A stretch of 64,000 bases of DNA from Marinomonas pontica (GCF_026191375.1 NZ_JAODTL010000033.1:92230-156229), one strand, 5' to 3'; positions 28,941 through 37,889 are shown, counted from the first letter of the stretch. Notes: generated by a model not told the origin, from the letters alone. Made by a program: numbers and translations.

Positions 28941-29086
28941 TCTTTTCTCCTTATGATCCGAAGATCGATTAAATGCCGGTATCAGTACCGAAAGAAACTT
29001 GAGGTTTCGAACTTACTATTTACTTCACTCAAGTGAGGGACTGGAACCACCGTTAAAATAACGCAGCGGTTCCATGAGAAGAGGAA

Positions 29087-30400
29087 CTAGACAGCAATGT
29101 CATAGTTCTCATCGAAGTAGCTCTTGGCTTCTGGCATGTCGTCTTCCTTAGCACACACATCACGAATAGCGCGCTCTAGAATATCAATACCTTGTTTTAG
29201 TTCTTCATCGCTGATAATTAGAGGGCAAAGGAATTTAACCACCTGGTCATCAGCACCTGATGTTTCAATCATCAGACCATTCTGGAAACATTTCTTGGTA
29301 ATCTTGCCCGCCAACTCACCGCTAACACAGTTGATACCACGCATCATACCTCGACCTTGAAGGGTAAAGTTACCTTCTCCAAACTCATTAACGATGGCTT
29401 GTGTACGCTCATGAATGTACTCACCTTTGCGCTTGATTTCTTTTTCAAATGCGTCGTCTTTCCAGTAAGTTTCAATCGCCACTTTAGCGGTAACAAACGC
29501 TAGGTTATTACCACGGAACGTACCGTTATGTTCGCCCGGCTTCCATTCATCTAATTCTGGACGCATTAGAACAACCGCAAACGGAAGACCATAACCGCTC
29601 AATGATTTAGACATTGTAACAATGTCAGGTTTAATACCAGCGTCTTCAAAACTAAAGAAAGTACCCGTACGACCACAACCTGCCTGAATATCATCGACAA
29701 TCAATAGCACGCCGTGTTTTTTACATACAGCTTCTAAGTTTTGTAACCAGCCAAAGCTCGCGGCATTAATGCCACCTTCACCTTGCACAGTTTCAACAAT
29801 CACTGCGGCTGGTGTATCAACACCACTACTGGAGTCAGACAACACTTTGTCTAGGTATTCTGTCGTCTCAATACCCTCGCCCAAATAGCCATCAAACGGA
29901 ACGGTTGAAACACCAGCACCCAAACTTGTACCTGCCGCGCCACGGTGATGGGAGTTACCCGTGACAGATAACGCCCCCAAACTACAGCCATGGAAACCAT
30001 TAGTGAAACTAATAACATTTTCACGGCCAGTAACGTTGCGCGCTAATTTTAATGCGGCTTCAACCGCATTCGTCCCTGTTGGACCGGTGAACTGCATCAT
30101 GTATTCAAGGCCACGAGGCTCTAAAATGTATTTTTTGAACGTTTCCAGAAACTCGCCTTTGGCCTTTGTATGCATATCAAGGCCATGTGTAATGCCGTCT
30201 TCCATGATGTATTCAACCAATTTTTTCTTAAAAACTGGATTGTTATGACCGTAGTTCAAAGTACCCGCACCCGCTAAGAAGTCGAGGTATTGGTTGCCTT
30301 CTTGGTCGTACAAATGCGCACCCAGTGCACGGTGAAAAACACGAGGGAAAGAGCGAGCGTAAGATTGTACTTCTGATTCAATTTCGTCAAAAATTTTCAT
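29087..30400 (-). CDS. ectB: Diaminobutyrate--2-oxoglutarate transaminase
   Basis: Makes L-2,4-diaminobutyrate from aspartate semialdehyde and glutamate, the first ectoine-specific step. Started at 30400 ([11 protein letters not shown]...) it has 437 residues; the longer frame to 30451 adds a poor hydrophobic lead. A class III PLP aminotransferase: [46 protein letters not shown] and the PLP lysine in [10 protein letters not shown]. Second gene of ectABC. Confidence 0.96.
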   Translation of the reverse strand: MKIFDEIESEVQSYARSFPRVFHRALGAHLYDQEGNQYLDFLAGAGTLNYGHNNPVFKKKLVEYIMEDGITHGLDMHTKAKGEFLETFKKYILEPRGLEYMMQFTGPTGTNAVEAALKLARNVTGRENVISFTNGFHGCSLGALSVTGNSHHRGAAGTSLGAGVSTVPFDGYLGEGIETTEYLDKVLSDSSSGVDTPAAVIVETVQGEGGINAASFGWLQNLEAVCKKHGVLLIVDDIQAGCGRTGTFFSFEDAGIKPDIVTMSKSLSGYGLPFAVVLMRPELDEWKPGEHNGTFRGNNLAFVTAKVAIETYWKDDAFEKEIKRKGEYIHERTQAIVNEFGEGNFTLQGRGMMRGINCVSGELAGKITKKCFQNGLMIETSGADDQVVKFLCPLIISDEELKQGIDILERAIRDVCAKEDDMPEAKSYFDENYDIAV

Positions 30401-30495
30401 ATTGTTATCATCCTTTAAATTAATTAAATAGTAGCTGTATTTAGAAAACAACGTCGAGAGCGAAAGCCTAGCTTTCCAGCGTCTCGGCTTCTAAA

Positions 30496-31005
30496 TCACA
30501 CGGTTATTGGACCGATTCGAACGAGATGCTCGGTATCGTGTTGCCCTTTAAAATGATCCTGCTTATCAAACAGGATAGATTCTTCTAACGAGGTACTAAG
30601 TTGATCGGCAAGGCGGCGGAACAATGCCCAAGAGCCATCATTTGTTGCGGTAATACTGGTTTCGATGAAACGCACGCCAGAACAGCTAGATCGTTCAAGC
30701 AGTGATGAAACCATTTTCTTTGCCAGTCCCTGACCACGTGCTTTTTCACTTACGGCCACCTGCCAAACAAATAACGTGTCTGGTCGGTTAGGGATCACAT
30801 AGCCAGAAACAAAACCCACCAACTCACCATCTACTAAACGCGCTGCTATCGAAGTGTCACTAAAATGGCTTGCTTGCAGTAAGTTGCAATAAACGGAATT
30901 GGTGTCCAGTGGAGGGCACGATGCCACTAACTGGTGAATCGCCATTCCATCTGCTGCACTCGGTGCTGAAAACACTATTTTTTTTGAATTCATACCTTTA
31001 TCCAT
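30496..31005 (-). CDS. ectA: Diaminobutyrate acetyltransferase
   Basis: Acetylates L-2,4-diaminobutyrate at the gamma position using acetyl-CoA. The 169-residue GNAT-fold protein has PPLDTNSVYCNLLQASHF, typical of EctA, and the acetyl-CoA loop SEKARGQGLAKKM. Two starts are possible, 31005 (MDKGMNSKK) or 30993 (MNSKK); neither ribosome site is ideal. First gene of the ectoine operon, with a consensus -10 box about 100 bp upstream. Confidence 0.95.
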   Translation of the reverse strand: MDKGMNSKKIVFSAPSAADGMAIHQLVASCPPLDTNSVYCNLLQASHFSDTSIAARLVDGELVGFVSGYVIPNRPDTLFVWQVAVSEKARGQGLAKKMVSSLLERSSCSGVRFIETSITATNDGSWALFRRLADQLSTSLEESILFDKQDHFKGQHDTEHLVRIGPITV

Positions 31006-31105
31006 TAGAAATCAAAGTATTTAACGTCTCTCAAAACTGAGTCGTTCTCTCATGTTTGCCATCTTAGTCGCAAGAAAAAGAAAGCAATTGATTTGATGTC
31101 TAAAC

Positions 31106-31134
31106 ATTATACTTAAAAACAAATCCCTGGCCAG
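31106..31134 (-). promoter_or_regulatory. Candidate ectoine operon promoter
   Basis: A perfect TATAAT -10 box on the minus strand at 31111-31106, with only a weak -35 (CTGGCC) at 17 bp. A strong -10 with a poor -35 is in keeping with an osmotically induced or stationary-phase promoter. This is a prediction from position and consensus. Confidence 0.35.
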
Positions 31135-31286
31135 CATTTATTTAGAGATCTAATCATTACATAACTAACATTTCTCATATTTATACCGCACCAAATTCAA
31201 AAAAATGCACTTAATAGAAGCAAATAGAATAAAAAAGTCTTTTTTTGTTGCATAAACGCACTGAAATTCGGAAAATCCTGCCCCTA

Positions 31287-31365
31287 TTCGGAGCTTTGCT
31301 TACCAGTTTCTTAACAAACTGGTAAAAGTGGGAAGCAATGGTTTGGCTATGAAACCAGCTCCGAA
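31287..31365 (+). ncRNA. Candidate structured leader RNA (three-way junction), class unknown
   Basis: The leader of the sodium-dependent transporter folds on paper into a compact three-way junction. P1 pairs TTCGGAGC (31287-31294) with GCTCCGAA (31358-31365), perfect. P2 pairs TTGCTT (31296-31301) with AAGCAA (31333-31338), topped by ACCAGTTT/AAACTGGT (31302-31309/31316-31323) with a purine-rich AAAAGTGGG bulge. P3 pairs TGGTTT (31339-31344) with AAACCA (31352-31357). The helices abut almost without junction bases. It starts 118 bp before the start codon. It does not match the glycine, TPP, SAH, glutamine or GEMM riboswitches as I know them. It could be a riboswitch or attenuator. Confidence 0.5.
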
Positions 31366-31404
31366 CGCTGTTTATATATTGCTATCAATCATTTAGAGAT
31401 AACT

Positions 31405-32763
31405 ATGACAAATAAAACATCAATCCAAGGCTCATGGGCGAGCCGATGGATTTTCATTTTAGCGGCAACAGGTTCCGCTGTTGGTTTAGGTAATATCTGG
31501 AAATTTCCTTACATCACAGGTGAAAACGGTGGTGGGGCTTTTGTATTAGTGTATTTGGCTTGCATATTATTGGTGGGTATCCCAATCATGATGGCCGAAG
31601 TATTCATTGGCCGTCGCGCTCGTAAAAACCCCATCAACGCCTTAAGCGATGTCGCAGAAGAATCAGAAGGTAGCCGCTCTTGGGGCATCATTGGCTTCAT
31701 GGGAATGCTGTCTGGCGTTTTGATTTTCTCATTCTATTCTGTTGTGGGTGGCTGGGTATTACATTACATCAAGGCCATGGTAACGGGCGAAATGCTAGGC
31801 GTAACATCTGATGCGGCCGGCGCTACATTTGGTGCGTTATTGGCGGATCCGGCCACGTTGCTGGGTTGGCACACACTCTTCAGCATCATGACAGTTGCCG
31901 TCGTTGCCGCTGGTATAAATAAAGGCATTGAAACAGCCACTCGCATCATGATGCCTGCGTTGTTTGTTCTTTTGATCATCTTACTTGGCTATGCCATGAC
32001 AACCGATGGTTTTGCTCAGGGTTGGAACTTCATGTTCGAGTTTGATTTCAGCAAACTTACGTGGAACGCAGCGCTAATTGCATTAGGTCACTCGTTCTTT
32101 ACCCTATCATTGGGTATGGGAACCATCATGGCTTATGGCTCATACATGACTCAAAAAGCGTCTATCGGTAAAACGGTATTGGCAATTGGTGCATTGGATA
32201 CGCTGGTAGCATTGGTTGCAGGTTTGGCTATCTTCCCTATTATCTTCTCTAACGGAATGGATCCTGCGGCTGGTCCTGGCTTGATGTTTATCTCTTTGCC
32301 AGTTGCCTTTGGACAAATGCCATTCGGACAACTATTTGGCATCTTGTTCTTTGTTCTAGTCGGTGTTGCGGCATGGACCTCTGCGATTTCTTTGCTAGAG
32401 CCAACAGTGGCCTTCTTGGTAGAGCGTTTCAAAATGAAACGAATCACCGCTTCTATTGGTTTAGGAATTGTTGTTTGGGGACTGGGAATTGCGTGCCTAG
32501 GCTCATTCAGCTTCATGTCTGATGTCACGTTATTCGGCAAGAATACATTCGACTTCTTAGACTACATCACAGCCAATATTATGTTGCCATTGGGCGGCAT
32601 CCTTATTGCTTTGTTTGCCGGCTGGGTAGTGAAAGACAAATTCGCTCAAGAAGAGCTTCAGCTTCCAAGCACAGTGTACACGCTGTGGAATTTTTCCATG
32701 AAGTTCACTGCACCAATCGCTGTGGCGGTAGTACTGTATTTCTTGATCAATCCAATGTCTTAA
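31405..32763 (+). CDS. Sodium-dependent transporter (NSS/SNF family)
   Basis: Imports an amino acid or related solute with sodium. The 452-residue protein has 11-12 membrane helices. Its first helix carries the family hallmark AATGSAVGLGNIWKFPY, including the unwound sodium-binding segment, followed by ENGGGAFVLVYL. Further sodium/substrate residues are in LGHSFFTLSLGMGTIMAYGSY. Relatives of LeuT and bacterial tryptophan or glycine transporters are similar; the substrate is not identifiable. It lies divergent from the ectoine operon, so a role in osmotic or amine uptake is possible. It has a folded leader RNA and a strong terminator. Confidence 0.9.
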   Translation: MTNKTSIQGSWASRWIFILAATGSAVGLGNIWKFPYITGENGGGAFVLVYLACILLVGIPIMMAEVFIGRRARKNPINALSDVAEESEGSRSWGIIGFMGMLSGVLIFSFYSVVGGWVLHYIKAMVTGEMLGVTSDAAGATFGALLADPATLLGWHTLFSIMTVAVVAAGINKGIETATRIMMPALFVLLIILLGYAMTTDGFAQGWNFMFEFDFSKLTWNAALIALGHSFFTLSLGMGTIMAYGSYMTQKASIGKTVLAIGALDTLVALVAGLAIFPIIFSNGMDPAAGPGLMFISLPVAFGQMPFGQLFGILFFVLVGVAAWTSAISLLEPTVAFLVERFKMKRITASIGLGIVVWGLGIACLGSFSFMSDVTLFGKNTFDFLDYITANIMLPLGGILIALFAGWVVKDKFAQEELQLPSTVYTLWNFSMKFTAPIAVAVVLYFLINPMS

Positions 32764-32787
32764 ACCTAATCGGTTTACGATATAAAA

Positions 32788-32826
32788 AACCCCACTGGTG
32801 CTGATGCTTCAGTGGGGTTATTTTTT
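32788..32826 (+). terminator. Terminator after the NSS transporter
   Basis: AACCCCACT (32788-32796) pairs perfectly with AGTGGGGTT (32811-32819), followed by ATTTTTT. The A-run upstream makes it usable in both directions, which suits the converging DUF2061 gene. Confidence 0.9.
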
Positions 32827-32851
32827 GTATGCGCAACACACTTTACTGACA

Positions 32852-33091
32852 TCACATGGATCTCAGAGCGTAGTTTTCACCAGCAGTACGAAGTGTACTA
32901 CTCAATTCTGATGCAACGTCCGATTGCTGTACTTTATTCCAAATAATCTCATGGAAATAAAAAGCAACGGTGTTGATTGCCGGTTCTACAATGGCCACTA
33001 AACCACCCACCAATAGACTGCCAGTGATGAGATACGCGACCGAAAACGCAATTGAAAAGTGCATTACTGCGAAAGTCATTGTCTTAGCCAT
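32852..33091 (-). CDS. DUF2061 small membrane protein
   Basis: A 79-residue protein with two membrane helices. It carries the DUF2061 pattern: KTMTFAVMHFSIAFSVAYLI, then VGGLVAIVEPAINTVAFYFHE with the conserved glu-pro and his-glu. Function unknown. A ribosome site AAGGAGAT lies close before the start. Confidence 0.85.
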   Translation of the reverse strand: MAKTMTFAVMHFSIAFSVAYLITGSLLVGGLVAIVEPAINTVAFYFHEIIWNKVQQSDVASELSSTLRTAGENYALRSM

Positions 33092-33183
33092 TTTTTATCT
33101 CCTTTACTTAATTAATAGAGATAATAAATGACCGCATCAAATTGCAAAAATATATTATATAAATCCAATCAATAGTTTTTTCC

Positions 33184-34128
33184 TTACTGTTGTACCGCAA
33201 TCACTTGGTTCATAAAATCCATTACGCCATCGAAAGGGTCTGAATAGACTTTAACGCCATTGATCGTTGTCGCACCGGCTTCATGAGCTGCCAACCAAAC
33301 ACTGGCACCAACCACCCCCACAGGCCGCTCCCATTGCTGCATACTATTGAGTAAATCAGTGGTTTTGCTCGCCACATCCTGTTCACAAAATGCCAGCACC
33401 GACGACGCTTTGGTACCAGCGACCAGCTCTGACCAATCATCACTGTGCTGAACATTTGCGACCACTCGACAAGATAAGCCTTTGTCCATCAAAAGCGCGG
33501 CTGCCATATAACACCAAAGACTCCGCTGCCCCATTAACCCTGTAATAAGTACGTTTGAACGCGACTTTTGTTGAGCTTTAACTTGGTTAACCCTAGCGAC
33601 CAATCCCCCCAACATAATCGACTCACAAAACGCGAGAGCCGCACTCTTACCCAATTGCTCAAAGCTTGGAAGCAACCAATCCTTCACCGCGATTTGTGCG
33701 GGATATTGAGAAAAAATTTGCTGATACATTTGCTCAATTTTGTCAGCTTGAAAGGCTTTCGCTGCGTTTACTAATGATGTCTGCCATTCTAGCCACTCGT
33801 TGGACAATACGGCCTCGTCAGCTAACGCGCCTTGATCCAACAAAGCCCGAACCTTACCGACCGCCACACCTTGCTGAATCCATCGTAATATAGCGTCAAC
33901 ACGCTGCACATCGCCCTGATCATAAAGTCGATGCCCCTTTCCCGTTCGTTTTGGCTTTAATAAACCATAACGACGCTCCCACGCTCGCAACGTGACCGAA
34001 TTTACCCCCGTTTTTAACGACAGCTCTCGGATAGGAAAATAAGACGCATCGTCTAACAAGACCATGTCATCTAAAAGTTCGGTTTTCTTTGGGGCGGATG
34101 TCTTTTTTGATGTACTCGACTGACTCAT
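33184..34128 (-). CDS. MerR-family regulator of LitR/CarH type, lacking the B12 histidine
   Basis: A 314-residue regulator. The MerR DNA-binding domain (about 30-100) has FPIRELSLKTGVNSVTLRAW and ERRYGLLKPKRTGKGHRLY. The C-terminal part resembles the cobalamin-binding region of the light sensors CarH and LitR, with a four-helix part then a Rossmann-like part. However, the DxHxxG-type cobalamin motif is replaced by GQRSLWCYM, so it probably does not bind adenosyl-B12. Some LitR classes lack B12 and work with a separate photoreceptor. It is divergent from an oxidoreductase, DUF523 and photolyase cluster, and probably controls it via the adjacent TGTA dyads. Confidence 0.85.
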   Translation of the reverse strand: MSQSSTSKKTSAPKKTELLDDMVLLDDASYFPIRELSLKTGVNSVTLRAWERRYGLLKPKRTGKGHRLYDQGDVQRVDAILRWIQQGVAVGKVRALLDQGALADEAVLSNEWLEWQTSLVNAAKAFQADKIEQMYQQIFSQYPAQIAVKDWLLPSFEQLGKSAALAFCESIMLGGLVARVNQVKAQQKSRSNVLITGLMGQRSLWCYMAAALLMDKGLSCRVVANVQHSDDWSELVAGTKASSVLAFCEQDVASKTTDLLNSMQQWERPVGVVGASVWLAAHEAGATTINGVKVYSDPFDGVMDFMNQVIAVQQ

Positions 34129-34205
34129 GCAAATTTTCCAAAAATCATTAGTAAAGTGAAATTATTCAGTTGATGTGTTCTAAACTTAACAGAGAACAAA
34201 AAAGC

Positions 34206-34267
34206 TATACAAATATTTTTTTTGTATAAGACTGTTGCATTTCTTGTACAAGATTCTATATTGTATA
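34206..34267. promoter_or_regulatory. Two TRTACA-N11-TGTATA dyads, candidate operators of the MerR regulator
   Basis: Site 1: TATACA (34206-34211) and TGTATA (34223-34228). Site 2: TGTACA (34245-34250) and TGTATA (34262-34267). Both have exactly 11 bases between halves. They lie between the MerR gene and the oxidoreductase gene and resemble, from memory, the TGTA-rich sites reported for LitR-type regulators, though the usual spacing may differ slightly. A MerR dimer at these sites could silence both directions in the dark. Confidence 0.6.
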
Positions 34268-34296
34268 AGAAAGACATCAACAAGAGAGTAAAAACC

Positions 34297-35307
34297 ATGG
34301 ACACATCCATTTTAGATCAGACAACCACACCCATTTTTGATGTGGCTATTATTGGGGCTGGCTTATCTGGAAGTTTGTGTGCGCATTTACTCGCTCAATC
34401 AGGTCAATCGGTTTGTGTCATCGAAAAGAGCCGCGGCAGTGGCGGGCGCGCAGGCAGTAAACGATTAGAAAACGAAATCAGTTGTGATTTAGGAACCCCC
34501 TATATTCTCGCTAAACACCTAGACACTCTGGCGCTTTTTCAGCCGCTCACACAAGACCATATCATCGCCCCCTGGCAGCAAGGCAACGATCAAGAGGGAA
34601 AAGCTTTTGTGGGCGTTCCAAAAATGAGCACATTGACTCGCCACTGGCTTGAAGCGGCAACATTGGTCACCAACACTCGAATTCACCATTTGGATCAGTT
34701 AAACAACGACAGTGAACAACCCACTTGGCTATTAAGAGACGATAAATACAAACCGGTTGTCATCGCAAAAAGCCTCATTATCGCCACCCCTGCGCAACAA
34801 GCGGCCTCTTTGCTCGCCACTCACGACAAATTAGCGGTGCCACTACTAAGAGCCAATCGAGCGTGCGAAAACTATGAATCCCAGTGGGCCATGTGGCTAG
34901 AAACAGAGCCTTGTGACCTTGGTGCCTTGATTGAACCAAAAGGTTCACCGATCAAGCGAATGATCAAAGACAACCACAAACCCATGCGTCCATTAGAAAA
35001 CGTAGACCGCTGGGTCATTCAAACAGACCCAAGTTGGACGAAACACCACCTCGATACCGACAAAGGCTGGATTGCGGATGCATTACTGCAGGCTTTCTCT
35101 GAAATAACCGAACACAGAGTGCTAAAACATGGCGACCCACATCGTTGGTTTTTAAGTCGATTTACCGAGCACAAAGCAAATCGTCCTTTCGTGTGGTCAC
35201 CAGAACATCAGGTTGGATTAATTGGCGATTGGCTTTGCCAAGGTGATGCCGAAGGCGCATTGCTCAGCGCAATGTCCTTAACCAAACACTTAAAAGACTT
35301 AAATTAA
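34297..35307 (+). CDS. FAD-dependent NAD(P)-binding oxidoreductase (renalase/amine-oxidase-like)
   Basis: About 336 residues from 34297 (MDTSILDQTT...), chosen because AAGAGAG stands before it and the longer frame starts inside the operator. The dinucleotide-binding motif IIGAGLSGS is near residue 17, followed by VIEKSRGSGGRAGSKR, matching the renalase-like group (COG3380). A closing FAD segment reads GLIGDWLCQGDAEGALLSA. Such genes are often found with photolyase and DUF523 in light-response clusters; the physiological substrate is unknown. First gene of a probable three-gene operon. Confidence 0.82.
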   Translation: MDTSILDQTTTPIFDVAIIGAGLSGSLCAHLLAQSGQSVCVIEKSRGSGGRAGSKRLENEISCDLGTPYILAKHLDTLALFQPLTQDHIIAPWQQGNDQEGKAFVGVPKMSTLTRHWLEAATLVTNTRIHHLDQLNNDSEQPTWLLRDDKYKPVVIAKSLIIATPAQQAASLLATHDKLAVPLLRANRACENYESQWAMWLETEPCDLGALIEPKGSPIKRMIKDNHKPMRPLENVDRWVIQTDPSWTKHHLDTDKGWIADALLQAFSEITEHRVLKHGDPHRWFLSRFTEHKANRPFVWSPEHQVGLIGDWLCQGDAEGALLSAMSLTKHLKDLN

Positions 35308-35340
35308 AAGCGCCATTACAGACTTTTGGAGGACGTAATT

Positions 35341-36321
35341 ATGCCACATTCTCAACCATCACCAGATCAGTTAACGCACAAAATCCCTGTCGGAATCAGC
35401 GCCTGCTTACTGGGTGAAAATGTACGCTACAACGGTGGACACAGTCATTCTGATTATTGCGACAAAATACTCAGTCACTATTTTGACTATCAAAAATTTT
35501 GCCCGGAAGTTGCCGCCGGATTTGGTACACCACGTCCAACACTGCGTCTAGAAGGCAACCCCGATAATCCACGAATGGTTTTCAGTAAGAATTCCGAAGA
35601 AGATGTTTCAGACGTATTCATGGCGGCCTCGAATAAATACCTAGAGAACTTATCGCACTTGGATGGCTATATCTTGATGAAGAAATCCCCAAGCTGTGGC
35701 ATGGAACGCATCAAGGTATATCAAGAAAATGGCCATCCCCACATGCAACGTAGTGCAGGACTTTTTACCAAGGCATTGCAGCAACGTTATCCACTACTTC
35801 CCGTTGAAGAAGACGGTCGACTCAATGACCCAGCGTTACGAGAAAACTTTTTATTGCGCGTATTTACCCATCATGACTTTCGCCACAGCCTGGGAGAAGA
35901 CGCCAAAATGAAAGACCTCATTGCCTTCCACAGCCGCTACAAATATATGGTCATGGCGCACTCACAACCTATTTATCGCAAACTGGGTCGCATGTTATCT
36001 GGCAACGATAAACGTCCGTTTAACGAATTAAAAACCGCCTACTTTGACATACTCATGACCACCTTATCTAAACCCGCTGCACGTAAAAACCACTGCAACG
36101 TGTTGATGCACCTAGTAGGTTATTTGAAGCATGCGGTGGATGTTTCGGTCAGAAAAGACATTCTAGACGTGGTTGAACAATACCGTCGTGGCGAAGTAAA
36201 CCTAGCAACACCTGTTACCTTGCTGCATCACTATTTAAAGCATTACGGCAGCGAATACATTAATTCACAAAGTTATTTCATCCCCTACCCATCACCACTT
36301 GGCATCCGTAACACGGTTTAA
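35341..36321 (+). CDS. DUF523-DUF1722 fusion (YbgA/TudS-like)
   Basis: About 326 residues from the ATG at 35341, which has a perfect GGAGG site at 35327-35331. The N-terminal DUF523 part has the three conserved cysteines expected for an iron-sulfur cluster: SACLLGENVRYNGGH, FCPEVAAGFGTPRP and SPSCGMERIKVY. Relatives with this domain include a thiouracil desulfurase. The C-terminal DUF1722 part spans roughly 190-310 (FHSRYKYMVMAHSQPIYRKLGRML). The fusion occurs widely beside photolyase genes, suggesting a role in light or nucleic-acid damage, but its substrate here is unknown. Confidence 0.85.
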   Translation: MPHSQPSPDQLTHKIPVGISACLLGENVRYNGGHSHSDYCDKILSHYFDYQKFCPEVAAGFGTPRPTLRLEGNPDNPRMVFSKNSEEDVSDVFMAASNKYLENLSHLDGYILMKKSPSCGMERIKVYQENGHPHMQRSAGLFTKALQQRYPLLPVEEDGRLNDPALRENFLLRVFTHHDFRHSLGEDAKMKDLIAFHSRYKYMVMAHSQPIYRKLGRMLSGNDKRPFNELKTAYFDILMTTLSKPAARKNHCNVLMHLVGYLKHAVDVSVRKDILDVVEQYRRGEVNLATPVTLLHHYLKHYGSEYINSQSYFIPYPSPLGIRNTV

Positions 36322-36335
36322 GGCAGCGCTGAAAA

Positions 36336-37748
36336 ATGAAAATTACGCACCTCGTTTGGTTACGAAACGACCTTAGATGTCAGGACAATCCGGCACTGCA
36401 TTTCGCCTTTCTTGAAGCGAGTTCGCTTCAAGAAGGCATTGCCGTGTTGGTCACGCCAACGCCCAAACAATGGGCGAAACATAACGAATCGGATGCCAAA
36501 ACTGGACTTCGTGCCGGTCTGATAAATACCCTGTCTGGCACGCTCGCCCAATTGGGTATCCCATTGCATTGCCTAAATACAGAAACGTTCGAAACACTGC
36601 CCGAATTGATCGCGCAATTCTGCACCTCAAACAACATCAAACATTTTTGGTTCAATCGAGATCTGCCCATCCACGAACAGCAAAGAGATCAAGCTGTCTG
36701 TGAAACATTAAAGTCACTCGATATCAGCTGCCATGTACAGGCAACCGACCTGATTGTTCCTCGGGATGTACTAAGCCAGCAAGGAACACCATTTAAAGTA
36801 TTCACGCCTTTTTTTAATCGCTGGATTACGCTTCTGGCTGAGCAAGACATCACCCCATTTCCTGCTCCAGAAAAGCAAGCAGACGCACTCACGGTCAAAC
36901 CCCTAGATTTACCTTGGGCAAAGCCCTACCGTGACGATTTATGGCCCGCTGACCAAGACATAGCCAAACAAAAACTCTGGCAATTTTGCCATCACAAAGA
37001 GCGTCATTATGAAGAAGGCAGAGATTACCCGATTGAGCCTGCCACCAGCACGCTTTCGCCATACCTTGCTTTGGGTGCGCTTGGACCAAGACAATGCCTA
37101 GAAGCCATTTTCTATACTTGTAACCAAGAAGAACGACGCTGGCAAGACAGCATTTGGCTGAAAGAGCTCGCGTGGCGAGATTTTTATCGTCAATTAATGG
37201 CTCACTTTCCCGCTCTGTGCATGAATCGTCCTTTTAAACCTGAAACTGACGCCCTGATTTGGCGACATAACAACGCCGAATTTCAAGCTTGGTGCGAGGG
37301 GAGAACCGGATTCCCAATTGTGGACGCCGCCATGCGACAACTGAACCAAACCGGTTGGATGCACAACCGTTTGCGAATGATCGTCGCCAGCTTCTTTACC
37401 AAACTCATGTTTGCTGATTGGCGAAAAGGCGAAGCCTATTTTATGAGCAAGTTAATTGATGGCGAATTCGCTGCCAACAATGGCGGCTGGCAATGGAGCG
37501 CTTCAACAGGCTGTGACGCAGCACCCTATTTCCGCGTATTTAATCCAACACGCCAATCGGAAACCTACGATAAGAATGGCGATTTTATCCGGCGTTTTGT
37601 ACCAGAGCTGAGCAAGTTGGACGCTAAATCCATTCATGACCCCAAACCGGAACAGAGAAAACTCTGCAAATATCCAGCCCCCATTATTGACTATAAACCA
37701 GCACGACTGGCGGCCATTGCAGCGTTTGATGAATTAAAAGGACGATAA
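36336..37748 (+). CDS. phrB: Deoxyribodipyrimidine photolyase
   Basis: Repairs UV-induced cyclobutane pyrimidine dimers using blue light. The 470-residue protein matches class I CPD photolyase in length (E. coli 472). The antenna domain starts at HLVWLRNDLRCQDNPAL. The FAD domain has RTGFPIVDAAMRQL, GWMHNRLRMIVASF and NNGGWQWSASTGCDAAPYFR. The gene follows DUF523-DUF1722 by 14 bp and ends with a hairpin, forming the last gene of the light-responsive operon. Confidence 0.96.
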   Translation: MKITHLVWLRNDLRCQDNPALHFAFLEASSLQEGIAVLVTPTPKQWAKHNESDAKTGLRAGLINTLSGTLAQLGIPLHCLNTETFETLPELIAQFCTSNNIKHFWFNRDLPIHEQQRDQAVCETLKSLDISCHVQATDLIVPRDVLSQQGTPFKVFTPFFNRWITLLAEQDITPFPAPEKQADALTVKPLDLPWAKPYRDDLWPADQDIAKQKLWQFCHHKERHYEEGRDYPIEPATSTLSPYLALGALGPRQCLEAIFYTCNQEERRWQDSIWLKELAWRDFYRQLMAHFPALCMNRPFKPETDALIWRHNNAEFQAWCEGRTGFPIVDAAMRQLNQTGWMHNRLRMIVASFFTKLMFADWRKGEAYFMSKLIDGEFAANNGGWQWSASTGCDAAPYFRVFNPTRQSETYDKNGDFIRRFVPELSKLDAKSIHDPKPEQRKLCKYPAPIIDYKPARLAAIAAFDELKGR

Positions 37749-37758
37749 CGCCAGATAC

Positions 37759-37797
37759 GCGGTTGTTTCTTTTTCGGCATAAATCGCAAACAACCGC
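37759..37797 (+). terminator. Hairpin after phrB
   Basis: GCGGTTGTTT (37759-37768) and AAACAACCGC (37788-37797) form a perfect 10-bp stem shortly after the stop. The T-run is missing, so it is a weak or Rho-assisted terminator. Confidence 0.55.
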
Positions 37798-37889
37798 TAT
37801 AGTTTGAACTGTAATATTTTTTTAATCTTCGCTTTTACAGGCTCCAACAAAATCATATAATTCAAAAATTTCTTGGATCTCATATTGCT

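Noticed and set aside
31287..31365. Glycine, TPP, SAH or c-di-GMP riboswitch
   Set aside because: The leader lacks the conserved core bases of these aptamers; only the three-way fold is suggestive.
32140..32540. Two overlapping minus-strand ORFs inside the NSS transporter
   Set aside because: Antisense shadows of a well-defined transporter gene; no domain recognised.
34222..34296. Upstream start for the FAD oxidoreductase
   Set aside because: It would begin inside the operator dyads and lacks a ribosome site; 34297 has one.
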